Part shown: positions 50,857 through 59,877 of the stretch, one piece after another
Layout of the letters: every line of letters begins with the position of its first letter
How positions within the stretch are numbered: the stretch's first letter is position 1
From: Oscillatoriales cyanobacterium
GTDB taxonomy: Bacteria > Cyanobacteriota > Cyanobacteriia > Cyanobacteriales > Microcoleaceae
Direction: 5' to 3'
Assembly: GCA_004292955.1 (NCBI GenBank)
Contig: RDXX01000081.1
Coordinates: forward strand, 27,363 to 91,362
Length of the DNA stretch: 64,000 nucleotides
Notes under the pieces: generated by a model
What the model was told of the DNA's origin: nothing
What the model saw: the letters and a program-made list of their open reading frames with translations, nothing else
Databases searched by the model: none
Translations under genes and position numbers: made by a program

Positions 50857-51168
50857 TCAGGCTAGCTCGCCGCCTTCGTCACTGCCGCCGGGAGATGATT
50901 TGTAAAGAGCATCTAATTGTTCGCGCGCGTCTTGGACAGTCAGCGAACGCATCACTAATAGCGGTTCGTTAACAATATTTCCGTATTCGTCTAACAGTTC
51001 TGGATGGGGCACGGCTTGAGAGCGAGGATAGGATGCGTAGCGATTATTTGCCCTGAATTGTTGGGGGCGCTGGGACTCCATACCTACGGTGACTAGACTG
51101 CGGATTAAGTTACTGACGGCCAAAAAGGCAAGAACGGTGAAAGCTAAAATATAAAGCAGGTGTAACAT
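50857..51168 (-). CDS. DUF2973 family protein
   Basis: I choose ATG at 51168 (103 aa) with GGAGGAG 7 bp ahead. An N-terminal hydrophobic segment (LHLLYILAFTVLAFLAVSNL) is followed by a polar cyanobacterial-specific tail with PHPELLDEYGNIVNEPLLVM. This is the DUF2973 layout. Function unknown; it is often beside DUF2605, as here, although an IS605 remnant now separates them. Confidence 0.8.
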   Translation of the reverse strand: MLHLLYILAFTVLAFLAVSNLIRSLVTVGMESQRPQQFRANNRYASYPRSQAVPHPELLDEYGNIVNEPLLVMRSLTVQDAREQLDALYKSSPGGSDEGGELA

Positions 51169-51228
51169 TATTTTCTCCTCCGGGCTCTGATAGCCACACA
51201 GCAATTTACAAAAGTGTTTCAGCAAGTA

Positions 51229-51667
51229 TTGACACTCCCGGGCGTAAACGCGGGGATTCTTGGTTCACTGACATACCTTTAAACTATTCATCCCTTCGGC
51301 AATATTTAAACCAAAAACCCGTCCAATTGAACGAAGCTTCGAGCCTAATTTGAATAGTCCCAGAGGGCTTGTCTCCCCAAGCGTTAAGGGATTATTCCCT
51401 TTGTTTCCGTATGCCCTACGGTACATCTAACTACTAAGATTTTGAGTTTTCTGGTATGGGTGCACGATGGCTACCCTAGCTATGTTTTTGTGGTTTTCGC
51501 CACCCACGAGACATTATTGTTTCCTAGCCAGTCGTTTTGGGTTTGGTTATCCATTTGTGCTAGCGGTTATTCTACCTGTATCTATTTGTAGTATAGGGTA
51601 CTATTTGGGAAACTTTTAGAACTTTTTGGAAATAAAAACTTCCTAAAACGACGGGGTTTTAAACCCT
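51229..51667 (-). mobile_element. tnpB-less IS200/IS605 remnant with RNA-coding end
   Basis: In the minus direction this begins with GGGTTTAAAACCCCGTC, matching GGGTTTAAAGCCCCGTC at 63563, and ends ...GCCCGGGAGTGTCAA, matching the GGGGAGTGTCAA end of the tnpB unit at 28439. The 439 bp between them hold no reading frame for tnpB, only a likely guide-RNA (omega-RNA) region. It lies between DUF2605 and DUF2973. A non-autonomous or decayed element. Confidence 0.6.
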
Positions 51668-51773
51668 ATTTTCTGATAACTTATTAACTGGAAATCTGTT
51701 TGAGCTTGTCAAGTGGACGCGACATTTCCCAAGGTTGGGAATTTGACTGCGGGTTGAACTTGAACTTGCCTTT

Positions 51774-52103
51774 TTATTTTCCAGGGCGAGCTGACTGCTC
51801 TTTCCGAAAGCGCGCCGATACTTGCCAGCATTCGGCGAGCAGTCTATGCCACGGCATGAGTGCTGCGGTTTCAATTGCAACTTGCCCTCCGGTTGCTTGA
51901 AATAGAGCTTTAGCCGCGCCTACTTCTTGCTGAGCCTGTTTGACTCGCGCCAGCAAGTCGGATTGATCGTCGCCGCTCAGAAAATGAATTTCCTCAGTTT
52001 CTAAGAGAGTAGCCGATCGCTCGAACCAGTATTTAAAATCCTCTAACAGCGGTTCCAGTAGGGATTTGAGCAATTCTGATTCTGGCAAATTGGAGTTAAG
52101 CAT
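51774..52103 (-). CDS. DUF2605 family protein
   Basis: ATG at 52103, 109 aa. Helical acidic N-terminus (ESELLKSLLEPLLEDFKYWF), then GDDQSDLLARVKQAQQEVGA and a conserved end with MPWHRLLAECWQV. This is the cyanobacterial DUF2605 layout. Function unknown. It faces DUF2973 across the IS605 remnant. Confidence 0.8.
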   Translation of the reverse strand: MLNSNLPESELLKSLLEPLLEDFKYWFERSATLLETEEIHFLSGDDQSDLLARVKQAQQEVGAAKALFQATGGQVAIETAALMPWHRLLAECWQVSARFRKEQSARPGK

Positions 52104-52244
52104 TGATTAAAATTGGGTTATTTATCTATTCTAACCTTAAATGTACTTTACAAACTGTAACATTTTTTTTAACAAAAATTCAATAATTTCACAAAAATTA
52201 GCAGGTGAGTCAGTCCTGGACGCAACTGTCACATTAAAGGTATA

Positions 52245-52314
52245 AGGTACGTAGTTGCGCTTGGGCGCTCTTTCATATATCAAAGAAAGAGCGCCCAAGC
52301 GCAACTACGTACCT
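52245..52314. repeat. 30-bp perfect inverted repeat
   Basis: 52245-52274 pairs exactly with 52285-52314 around a 10-nt AT loop. Arms begin AGGTACGTAGTTGCGCTTGG. A similar AGGTACGTTGTTGGG hairpin lies at 60557-60627. Confidence 0.9.
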
Positions 52315-52329
52315 AAAAATTAAATTATT

Positions 52330-52398
52330 GTAGGGTGCGTCAGCGGGCTGAATGTAACTACCCCAGACTAAAGACTTTGCCCCGCTGACGCACCCTAC
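52330..52398. repeat. 18-bp inverted repeat GTAGGGTGCGTCAGCGGG
   Basis: 52330-52347 pairs exactly with 52381-52398 around a 33-nt loop. It lies 108 bp before thrS. With the preceding hairpin it fills most of the 400-bp gap. Confidence 0.85.
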
Positions 52399-52506
52399 GG
52401 TTAGTTAGCACTCCTGTAACAGTTCCCCAGCCGGAAGTCGGCGCTTGCTGTCCCAACCTGAGTAATATAGAAGCAAGTGCAACTAAATTAATTGATAATT
52501 CAGCCG

Positions 52507-54333
52507 ATGTCTAGCTCAGAATCCATGAACGCTCCAGAAGAGTCCGTTAAGATAGAGTTGCTCCGCACGAGTGAGTCGGAACAACTAAAAAAAATTCGCC
52601 ACACCACATCCCACGTTATGGCGATGGCGGTACAGAAATTATTTCCCAAGGCCCAAGTCACAATCGGCCCTTGGATTGAAAATGGTTTTTATTACGATTT
52701 TGATTGTCCAGAACCTTTTACCGAAAAGGATCTCAAGGCAATCAAAAAAGAAATGATCAAAATCATTAACCGCAAATTGCCTGTAATTCGGGAAGAAGTC
52801 AGCCGCGAGGAAGCGGAACGGCGCATCAAGGAGATCGACGAACCTTACAAATTAGAAATTTTGGCAGGTTTGATCGAACCGATTACTCTGTACCATTTGG
52901 GTGACGAATGGTGGGATTTGTGCGCTGGGCCCCATTTGGATAATACCAGTGAAATCAATGGAAGGGCGATCGAGCTCGAAAGCCTAGCAGGAGCATATTG
53001 GCGCGGCGACGAAACCAAAGCTCAATTGCAGCGAATTTACGGCACAGCTTGGGAAACTCCCGAACAATTGGAAGCCTACAAACACCGCAAAGCAGAAGCC
53101 TTAAGGCGAGATCACCGCAAATTAGGCAAAGAATTAGGCTTGTTTATTTTTGCCGATCCAGTGGGCCCAGGCTTGCCTTTGTGGACGCCCAAAGGCACTA
53201 TTTTGAGAAGTATTTTAGAAGACTTCTTGAAACAAGAACAAATCAAACGTGGCTATCTACAAGTTGTGACTCCCCACATCGCCAGAGTCGATTTATTCAA
53301 AATCTCTGGACATTGGCAGAAATACAAAGAAGATATGTTTCCGCTGATGGCAGAAAATGCAGAAGCGGCGGCAAACGAACAGGGTTTTGTGATGAAACCC
53401 ATGAATTGCCCTTTCCACATTCAAATTTACAAAAGCGAACTGCGTTCCTATCGGGAATTGCCGATGCGTTTAGCAGAATTCGGCACAGTTTACCGCTACG
53501 AACAATCGGGAGAATTGGGCGGTTTAACAAGAGTTCGCGGCTTTACGGTTGATGATTCCCACTTGTTTGTCACGCCGGAACAGTTGGATGCTGAATTCTT
53601 GAGTGTGGTCGATTTAATTCTGTCAGTATTCAAGAGTCTGCAACTGAAGAATTTTAAGGCGCGTTTGAGTTTCCGCGATCCAGAAAATTTAGATAAATAC
53701 ATCGGTTCCGATGAAGCTTGGGAAAAAGCGCAAGGTGCCATCCGCCGCGCGGTGGAAACTTTGGGAATGAATTATTTTGAGGGAATTGGGGAGGCGGCTT
53801 TTTACGGGCCGAAACTCGATTTTATTTTCCAAGATGTGTTGGATAGAGAATGGCAATTAGGAACTGTTCAGGTAGATTACAATTTGCCAGAACGTTTTGA
53901 TTTGCAATACGTTGCTGAAGACGGCACTCGCCAGCGTCCGGTGATGATTCACCGCGCTCCTTTTGGTTCTTTGGAGCGTTTGATCGGGATTTTGATCGAA
54001 CAGTACGCGGGGGATTTTCCGATATGGTTAGCGCCGATTCAGGTGCGGTTGTTGCCTGTCAGCGAGGAGTTTTTGCCGTTTGCTAAGGAAGTGGAAGCGA
54101 GGATGAAGGCGCTGAATATTCGCGCGGAAGTTGAGAGTAGCGAACGTTTGGGTAAGTTGATTCGCAATGCTGAGAAGGATAAAATTCCGGTGATGTGTGT
54201 TGTGGGTGCTAAGGAGGTTGAGGCGAATAGTTTGAATATTCGGACTCGTGCTTCTGGGGAGTTGGGGGCGATTTCGGTTGATGAGGCGATCGCAAGGTTG
54301 CAGTCTGCTATTAGTAATTACGGGGATTTTTAG
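52507..54333 (+). CDS. thrS: Threonyl-tRNA synthetase lacking the TGS domain
   Basis: ATG at 52507 (608 aa); a TTG at 52492 is possible. It begins at the N2 editing-type domain (IRHTTSHVMAMAVQKLFPKA) with the editing/zinc residues in DLCAGPHLDN. The N-terminal TGS (N1) domain of the ~640-residue bacterial enzyme is missing. The catalytic core has MKPMNCPFHIQIYKSELRSY (zinc Cys), motif 2 near RVRGFTVDDSHLF, and motif 3 HRAPFGSLERLIG. The anticodon-binding domain is at the end. It joins threonine to tRNA-Thr. Confidence 0.95.
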   Translation: MSSSESMNAPEESVKIELLRTSESEQLKKIRHTTSHVMAMAVQKLFPKAQVTIGPWIENGFYYDFDCPEPFTEKDLKAIKKEMIKIINRKLPVIREEVSREEAERRIKEIDEPYKLEILAGLIEPITLYHLGDEWWDLCAGPHLDNTSEINGRAIELESLAGAYWRGDETKAQLQRIYGTAWETPEQLEAYKHRKAEALRRDHRKLGKELGLFIFADPVGPGLPLWTPKGTILRSILEDFLKQEQIKRGYLQVVTPHIARVDLFKISGHWQKYKEDMFPLMAENAEAAANEQGFVMKPMNCPFHIQIYKSELRSYRELPMRLAEFGTVYRYEQSGELGGLTRVRGFTVDDSHLFVTPEQLDAEFLSVVDLILSVFKSLQLKNFKARLSFRDPENLDKYIGSDEAWEKAQGAIRRAVETLGMNYFEGIGEAAFYGPKLDFIFQDVLDREWQLGTVQVDYNLPERFDLQYVAEDGTRQRPVMIHRAPFGSLERLIGILIEQYAGDFPIWLAPIQVRLLPVSEEFLPFAKEVEARMKALNIRAEVESSERLGKLIRNAEKDKIPVMCVVGAKEVEANSLNIRTRASGELGAISVDEAIARLQSAISNYGDF

Positions 54334-54460
54334 GGGAGTTTAACCGCAGAGGTCGGCGGATTAACGCAGATTAACGCAGATGATAGCTTGATATTGTCTG
54401 CGTTTTTATAATTCATTAGCTAAAATAGTAGAATTAGGTAAGTTAACAGGAGTTAAATCA

Positions 54461-55249
54461 ATGGCTAATCCATTTCCGGGGATGAATCCTTATTTAGAAA
54501 GTCCTGGCTTTTGGAGTTCTGTTCATAATAGGTTGATAGTGGCAATAGCCGATTGGTTAACTCCGCAACTACTGCCTAAATATTTAGTAGATATCGAACA
54601 AAGAATTTATCAAATCAGTGGCGAAGATGCTTTACTAATTGGCATTCCCGATGTCACAATACAGCAGACACCGACTCGAAGAACCGAGAGTGATTCTAAT
54701 GTTGCTGTCGCCGCTCCACCCGCCAAATCTTTGAAGGTAACAATACCTTTACCGCTGGAATTAAAAGAAACTTATTTACAGGTAGTCGAAATAGAAACTA
54801 AACAGGTAGTCACGGTAATTGAAGTGCTGTCACCCGCCAACAAACGTCCTGGTAAAGGGCGCGAAATGTACGAAAAAAAGCGAGAAAAGGTGTTTGGTAG
54901 TTGCAGTCATCTGGTAGAGATTGACTTGCTGCGAAGTTACCAACCTCTACCAGTTTTTGGCAATGAGATTGAGGCAAGTTATCGAATTTTGGTGAGTCGG
55001 GCAAATCAAAAGCCTTTGGGGGATTTGTATCTTTTCAATTTACCCGATACAATTCCTTGTTTTCCGTTGCCTTTGCGTGCAGGTGATGTTGAGCCGATCG
55101 TAGATTTGCAGGCGTTGTTGAATATAGTGTACGATCGCGCCGCCTATGATTTTAGAATCGATTATACTACCGAACCCGTGCCGCCGCTTGCCGAACCGGA
55201 TGCTGTTTGGGCTGATGCTTGGTTGCGGGAGATGGGAGTGAGAGGTTGA
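54461..55249 (+). CDS. DUF4058 family protein, copy 1
   Basis: ATG at 54461, 262 aa, after AGGAG. Begins with NPFPGMNPYLESPGFWSSVH, the DUF4058 signature. The middle has VVTVIEVLSPANKRPGKGRE, a PD-(D/E)XK-like strand with D and E residues. Function unknown. A 71-92%-type similarity to the next gene is visible by eye but I did not compute it. Confidence 0.85.
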   Translation: MANPFPGMNPYLESPGFWSSVHNRLIVAIADWLTPQLLPKYLVDIEQRIYQISGEDALLIGIPDVTIQQTPTRRTESDSNVAVAAPPAKSLKVTIPLPLELKETYLQVVEIETKQVVTVIEVLSPANKRPGKGREMYEKKREKVFGSCSHLVEIDLLRSYQPLPVFGNEIEASYRILVSRANQKPLGDLYLFNLPDTIPCFPLPLRAGDVEPIVDLQALLNIVYDRAAYDFRIDYTTEPVPPLAEPDAVWADAWLREMGVRG

Positions 55250-55391
55250 TAACAGTGGTAGTTCGCATTAAAATCAAAGAAACCGGGTTTTTCGCAGTTT
55301 CTGGATGGTGTATCGATATTCAAAGGAAAAACCCGGTTTCTAGCCACCCCTGCATAAGTCCTAAGTAAGTCAATCAACAGGAGTTAAATCA

Positions 55392-56189
55392 ATGCCTAAT
55401 CCATTTCCAGGGATGAATCCTTATTTAGAAAGCCCTGACTTTTGGCCAGAAGTTCATCATTCGCTGATTAGTATGCTTCAAGAGTCATTAGTTCCCCAAC
55501 TGGTGCCGAGGTATCGAGTGGCAATTGAAAAGCGAATTTATGAAATCAAGGGAGAACAATCGCTGTTAGTTGGGATTCCTGATGTTTCGATCCAGCACAA
55601 TCCGATTCCTAGAAATTCAAGTACATCTAATGTAGCTGTCGCCACACGAACTACTGAACCTTTGAAAGTAAGATTAGCGATGTATGAGGAGGTGAAACAA
55701 GGATATTTGGAGGTGATAGATATGGCGACCAAGGAAGTTGTGACAGTAATTGAGGTGCTTTTACACGCTAATAAACCATCTGGAAAAGGGCGTGAAATGT
55801 ATGAGGAAAAGCGGGATAAGGTGTTGGGAAGTCGGACTAATTTTGTGGAGATTGACTTGTTGCGGGGTTGGGAACCTCTCCCGGTTTTTGACAATGACAA
55901 TGCAGCGAGTTATAGAATTTTGGTGAGTCGGAGCAATGAAAGACCGATCGCCGATTTATACTTATTTAATCTACCAGATGCGATCCCTTGTTTTCCGTTG
56001 CCTTTGCGCGCAGGCGATGTGGAACCAATGGTAGATTTACAGGCGCTGTTGAATACAGTGTACGATCGCGCCGCCTATGACATTACCCTCGATTATACGG
56101 CCCAGTTAGTCCCTGCACTTTCAGAATCCGATGCTGTTTGGGCCGATTCTCTGCTGCGCGAAACCAGCCTCCTGCCATCCGAAAGCTAA
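55392..56189 (+). CDS. DUF4058 family protein, copy 2
   Basis: ATG at 55392, 265 aa, with the same GGAGTTAAATC leader as copy 1. Same start (NPFPGMNPYLESPDFWPEVH) and core (VVTVIEVLLHANKPSGKGRE). The C-terminal end diverges (PSES). The identical upstream words show a tandem duplication including the ribosome-binding region. The two copies are separated by 142 bp with an imperfect inverted repeat (AAACCGGGTTTTTCGC / GAAAAACCCGGTTTC). Confidence 0.85.
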   Translation: MPNPFPGMNPYLESPDFWPEVHHSLISMLQESLVPQLVPRYRVAIEKRIYEIKGEQSLLVGIPDVSIQHNPIPRNSSTSNVAVATRTTEPLKVRLAMYEEVKQGYLEVIDMATKEVVTVIEVLLHANKPSGKGREMYEEKRDKVLGSRTNFVEIDLLRGWEPLPVFDNDNAASYRILVSRSNERPIADLYLFNLPDAIPCFPLPLRAGDVEPMVDLQALLNTVYDRAAYDITLDYTAQLVPALSESDAVWADSLLRETSLLPSES

Positions 56190-56279
56190 AAAAATCTACA
56201 CAAAACGTTACAAATTTGTTAACATCGTGGCGAGTCTGTCCTCCGCAGCCTCTGGTGTTAACCTTCTAAAATAACCGCT

Positions 56280-56498
56280 ATGACTCAACCTCCCTCGCCA
56301 ACAACCTCCGAAGAATCCGCCCCCGAAACCCCGATCGCCCCGACAAACAATGCACCTCCACCGAGTTATGTCAAGCTAGCCATGCGGAATATGGTTCGCA
56401 AGCGGGCGACTTCTCTGTTTCATTTTGCTTTGACAGCGGCTGGACTTTTGGGTATACTCGTCGGTTTGGCTTTTCTCGATCGCTATTTCAACTCTTAG
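56280..56498 (+). CDS. DUF3285 family membrane protein, 72 aa
   Basis: ATG at 56280. A Pro/Ser/Thr-rich N-terminus (PPSPTTSEESAPETP) leads to YVKLAMRNMVRKRATSLFHF and one hydrophobic helix (LTAAGLLGILVGLAFL). This is the cyanobacterial DUF3285 layout. Function unknown. A dispersed repeat follows at 56,500-56,555. Confidence 0.8.
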   Translation: MTQPPSPTTSEESAPETPIAPTNNAPPPSYVKLAMRNMVRKRATSLFHFALTAAGLLGILVGLAFLDRYFNS

Positions 56499-56706
56499 AA
56501 TACCGATTGAAACCGCGTCGATACAGACACTCACGCACTCTAAGAGCGGGTTAAATACCGGGGGGTTCGATCCGATCGTGCGATCGACCCATTGCAATCT
56601 TGAACAGATTATTGTAATCTTCCTGCTAAAAGCAAAAAGTCGATTAGCCCGCCCAATTTTCACTTATCAAAAAATTCAATACATCCCTTGACAAAAGAAC
56701 CAAAAA

Positions 56707-57231
56707 ATGATAATTGAGGTGAACGTCGAAGACTGTTATGGGTTCGCCGACGCTGACAACCTCCCGGAGAATCAACCCAGCGGGGAGATTGCCGCCCAAA
56801 CCTGGGAAAATTGGTTTAGCGTTTGGCTAGAAAACCAGCAAGCAGATGTGCCAGAAGCCCCCGGCTACGAAGTCAGTCTGCGTTTAACCGCCGATGCCGA
56901 TATCCAAGCCCTCAACGCCCAGTACCGTCAACAAGATCGATCGACCGATGTACTAGCTTTCGCCGCATTAGAGGTAGACTGTCCTCAAAGAGAGGAAATG
57001 CAGTCATCCGAACCCCTATACTTGGGTGATATCATCATCTCGATCGACACAGCGAAGCGACAAGCCCAGCAGCAAGGACATTCCCTAAAGACTGAACTAG
57101 CTTGGCTCGCATCCCACGGTTTTTTGCATCTTTTGGGCTGGGATCACCCGGATGAGGAAAGTCTGACTCAAATGCTCGATCGACAAGAAACACTGCTGCG
57201 CGCGATCGGACTTGAGATCCAAACAGCATAA
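56707..57231 (+). CDS. ybeY: Endoribonuclease YbeY
   Basis: ATG at 56707, 174 aa. The metal-binding signature HGFLHLLGWDHPDE (three His and Asp) is near residue 138. The active-site loop LNAQYRQQDRSTDVLAF is typical. YbeY matures rRNA and helps ribosome quality control. It is likely co-transcribed with the diacylglycerol kinase gene downstream, a common cyanobacterial order. Confidence 0.95.
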   Translation: MIIEVNVEDCYGFADADNLPENQPSGEIAAQTWENWFSVWLENQQADVPEAPGYEVSLRLTADADIQALNAQYRQQDRSTDVLAFAALEVDCPQREEMQSSEPLYLGDIIISIDTAKRQAQQQGHSLKTELAWLASHGFLHLLGWDHPDEESLTQMLDRQETLLRAIGLEIQTA

Positions 57232-57392
57232 CTGACGTTGATGGTGACTTAACCAATCATGTCAACCCAAACATAACTTTCTGAAATCATACCAAAACTT
57301 TAGTAAAAACTTAGGAAAGTTAACTAGACTTGATGAAGGAAATTTTCAAAGTCTAGCTTTCGTTAATCTCTGTAACTTAAAGTTGGTTGTTT

Positions 57393-57902
57393 ATGCCACT
57401 AGATCAACCGTCAATTTCATCAAACATCCCACCGTTTGCGATCGTGCCTCCAGATTCTGCCATGCCTACAGTCCACGAGCCGAAAAAAGCCTTGAAATAC
57501 AAGCGAGAGCTTTCCTGGAAAATCGCATCTAGTTTAGCTACGAGTTTTCGGTATGCTTGGGGTGGGCTAACCTATGCTTTTGAAACTCAGCGCAATTTTC
57601 GGATTCACACTGTTATAGGAACTTTGGCGATCGGACTCGGACTATTTTTGCACCTCAAACCTGTAGAAATATCAGTGATCGGCGTCACAATTGGTATAGT
57701 TTTAGCAATGGAATTGTTGAACACGGCGATCGAATCAGTGGTAGACTTAACCGTCGGGCAATCTTACCACGAACTCGCCAAAATTGCCAAAGACTGCGCT
57801 GCCGGAGCCGTTCTGGTATCCGCAATGGCTGCGGCCATTGTCGCTGCTGCACTGCTGCTTCCTCCGTTATGGGTAGTTGTTCAAATTGCGATCGTCCGTT
57901 AG
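57393..57902 (+). CDS. dgkA: Diacylglycerol kinase-like membrane protein
   Basis: ATG at 57393 (169 aa); a TTG two codons earlier is possible. A ~50-residue soluble N-terminus (with PPDSAMPTVHEPKKALKY) precedes the DgkA core: RNFRIHTVIGTLAIGLGLFL, then GIVLAMELLNTAIESVVDL with the conserved Glu, and a final hydrophobic helix. It phosphorylates diacylglycerol or undecaprenol. Follows ybeY, as in other cyanobacteria. Confidence 0.9.
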   Translation: MPLDQPSISSNIPPFAIVPPDSAMPTVHEPKKALKYKRELSWKIASSLATSFRYAWGGLTYAFETQRNFRIHTVIGTLAIGLGLFLHLKPVEISVIGVTIGIVLAMELLNTAIESVVDLTVGQSYHELAKIAKDCAAGAVLVSAMAAAIVAAALLLPPLWVVVQIAIVR

Positions 57903-58084
57903 TAAACTTGATTGGGCAAGCTAAATTTTAGGTTTTAGATGACCAACTTGAGATTTTTGGTTTTATTCCTACATATTGGAGCTATTTTAATCTTGGGCAT
58001 CTATCTAAAATATTCCAACTCTTGCATTCAGGCAGCGAGTCAATCTAAAATCTAAAATCTAAAACCTAAAATCCAATTTAACCC

Positions 58085-58672
58085 GTGATTATAGTCATCG
58101 ATAACTACGACAGTTTTACATACAATTTGGTACAGTATCTAGGAGAACTCGGTGCTGAGTTGCCCGTAGCAAAAGAAGTCCAAGTCTACCGCAACGATCA
58201 AATTTATTTAGAAGATATTCGCCGATTGCAACCCGCAGCAGTAGTAATTTCTCCAGGCCCAGGGCGGCCGGAAGATGCGGGGATTTCTCTGAAATTGATC
58301 GAAGAATTGGGGCCGACTCTACCAATTTTAGGCGTGTGTCTCGGACATCAAAGTATTGGTCAAGTATTCGGTGGCAAAATTGTTTCCGCACCGATATTGA
58401 TGCACGGCAAAACTTCTCAGGTAGAACACGCAGGAGTCGGAGTTTTTGTAGGTGTAGAATCGCCGATGATTGCAACTCGCTATCACAGTTTGGTAATTGA
58501 AAAAGAGAGTTGTCCAGAAGTTTTGGAAGTTACGGCTTGGGTGGAAGATGGCACGATTATGGGCGTGCGTCATCGGGAATATCCACACATTGAAGGCGTA
58601 CAGTTTCATCCGGAAAGTATTTTGACTACTTCGGGAAAGCAATTATTGCGGAATTTTTTGGAACGGCTTTAA
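58085..58672 (+). CDS. trpG: Anthranilate/aminodeoxychorismate synthase glutamine amidotransferase
   Basis: GTG at 58085, 195 aa. Class I glutamine amidotransferase: VVISPGPGRPEDAG, catalytic Cys in GVCLGHQSIGQVFGGKI, and His-Glu in GVQFHPESILTTSGKQ. It supplies ammonia to TrpE (37324-38871) and probably to PabB as well. Separated from dgkA by ~180 bp with AAAATCT-type repeats. Confidence 0.93.
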   Translation: MIIVIDNYDSFTYNLVQYLGELGAELPVAKEVQVYRNDQIYLEDIRRLQPAAVVISPGPGRPEDAGISLKLIEELGPTLPILGVCLGHQSIGQVFGGKIVSAPILMHGKTSQVEHAGVGVFVGVESPMIATRYHSLVIEKESCPEVLEVTAWVEDGTIMGVRHREYPHIEGVQFHPESILTTSGKQLLRNFLERL

Positions 58673-58673
58673 G

Positions 58674-58716
58674 AAGAAGGAAGAAGGAAGAAGGAAGAAG
58701 GAAGAAGGAAGAAGGG
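58674..58716 (+). repeat. Heptamer tandem repeat (AAGGAAG)
   Basis: About six copies of a 7-bp GAAGAAG/AAGGAAG unit directly follow the trpG stop. Confidence 0.9.
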
Positions 58717-58925
58717 AGAAAGACATACATACACACTCAGCTTGAATGCGAGCCGTATTTTACGTTTAATCAAGTGGATTTGCTTATGTTGAGAGTTGAG
58801 TTTCTCTGGATTTGTAGAGTAGGCAATGGGAACCTTACGGGAAAACTCGATCGCACATTTCGCACCTGGCGGCATTTTGTGATATAACAACAAACGACCA
58901 ACACCCGATAACCGCAACCAAAAAG

Positions 58926-59708
58926 ATGAAACGGCGACAATTAATAAGTTACGCACAGACGGGTTTGCTAGCGGCTTTCTTCACTGGTTTGCCATCTGGA
59001 TGGGAAAGCTATCAAGCTCAAACTGCTGGTTCTTTGTCGGTTCAGTGGTTGGGGCACACTTGCTTCTTGTTTGCCGGTGGCGGTGCGAGGGTGCTGGTGA
59101 ATCCTTTTCGCCCCCTGGGCTGTACGGCAGGCTATCGTTCTCCTAAAGTCCCCACAGATTTGATTCTGATTAGCAGCAGATTGCTTGATGAAGGGGCGGT
59201 AGACGGATTTTCGGGCAATCCCGGCCTTTTGTACGAACCAGGTACTTATAGGTCTAACGGGCTGCGGATTCAAGGGATTCGGACGCAGAAAGACCGTGAA
59301 GGAGGAAGGCGGTTTGGGGTGAATGTGGCTTGGCTCTGGCAGCAAGCCGGTGTTAAGATTTTACACTTGGGCGGAGTCGCTGGCCCGATCGGCATTGAAG
59401 AACAAATCTTAATCGGGCGGCCGGATATTTTGCTAATTCCCGTGGGCGGAGGGCCGAAAGCTTACACTCCGGCGGAAGCGAAGCAAACTGTGCAACTGCT
59501 CAAACCGAAAATGGTGATTCCCACACACTTCAAAACCCAAGCCGCCGATGCTGCTGCGTGCGATTTAGTATCGCTAGATGAATTCTTGGGCCTAATGGAT
59601 GGTACATCGATACGCCGATCGAATAACGACACGATTTCGGTCAAATCTGCTGACTTACCGCAAACAGGTTCGGTGATTGAGGTTTTGAGTTACAGATTTA
59701 GCGGTTGA
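58926..59708 (+). CDS. Metallo-hydrolase-like exported protein lacking the HxHxDH motif, 260 aa
   Basis: ATG at 58926. The N-terminus (KRRQLISYAQTGLLAAFFTG) has twin Arg and a hydrophobic run, a possible Tat signal. The rest follows the metallo-beta-lactamase fold: SVQWLGHTCFLFAGGGARVL at the start, GVKILHLGGVAGPIG later, and PKMVIPTHFKTQA. The expected HxHxDH after LILIS is replaced by SRLLDEG, so metal binding is probably lost or changed. Function unknown; a UlaG-like relative with altered activity. Confidence 0.75.
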   Translation: MKRRQLISYAQTGLLAAFFTGLPSGWESYQAQTAGSLSVQWLGHTCFLFAGGGARVLVNPFRPLGCTAGYRSPKVPTDLILISSRLLDEGAVDGFSGNPGLLYEPGTYRSNGLRIQGIRTQKDREGGRRFGVNVAWLWQQAGVKILHLGGVAGPIGIEEQILIGRPDILLIPVGGGPKAYTPAEAKQTVQLLKPKMVIPTHFKTQAADAAACDLVSLDEFLGLMDGTSIRRSNNDTISVKSADLPQTGSVIEVLSYRFSG

Positions 59709-59877
59709 GCTTCTTTTTACCTGAGCTTGCGCTATAGTAAGGGAGTTTTAGTCGATCGACAATCCCAGCTCATTTTATCTCTACCGAGTGCCTTTGGCAA
59801 CCTTACCTTTTGCGGAAATTTGGCTAACATAACAATTCACGTTCACTGTTTTATTGTCATAAGGAAAAGCAAGCCCA

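Noticed and set aside
57939..58055. 38-residue hydrophobic ORF between dgkA and trpG
   Set aside because: Ends in AAAATCT repeats and has no Shine-Dalgarno sequence; likely chance.
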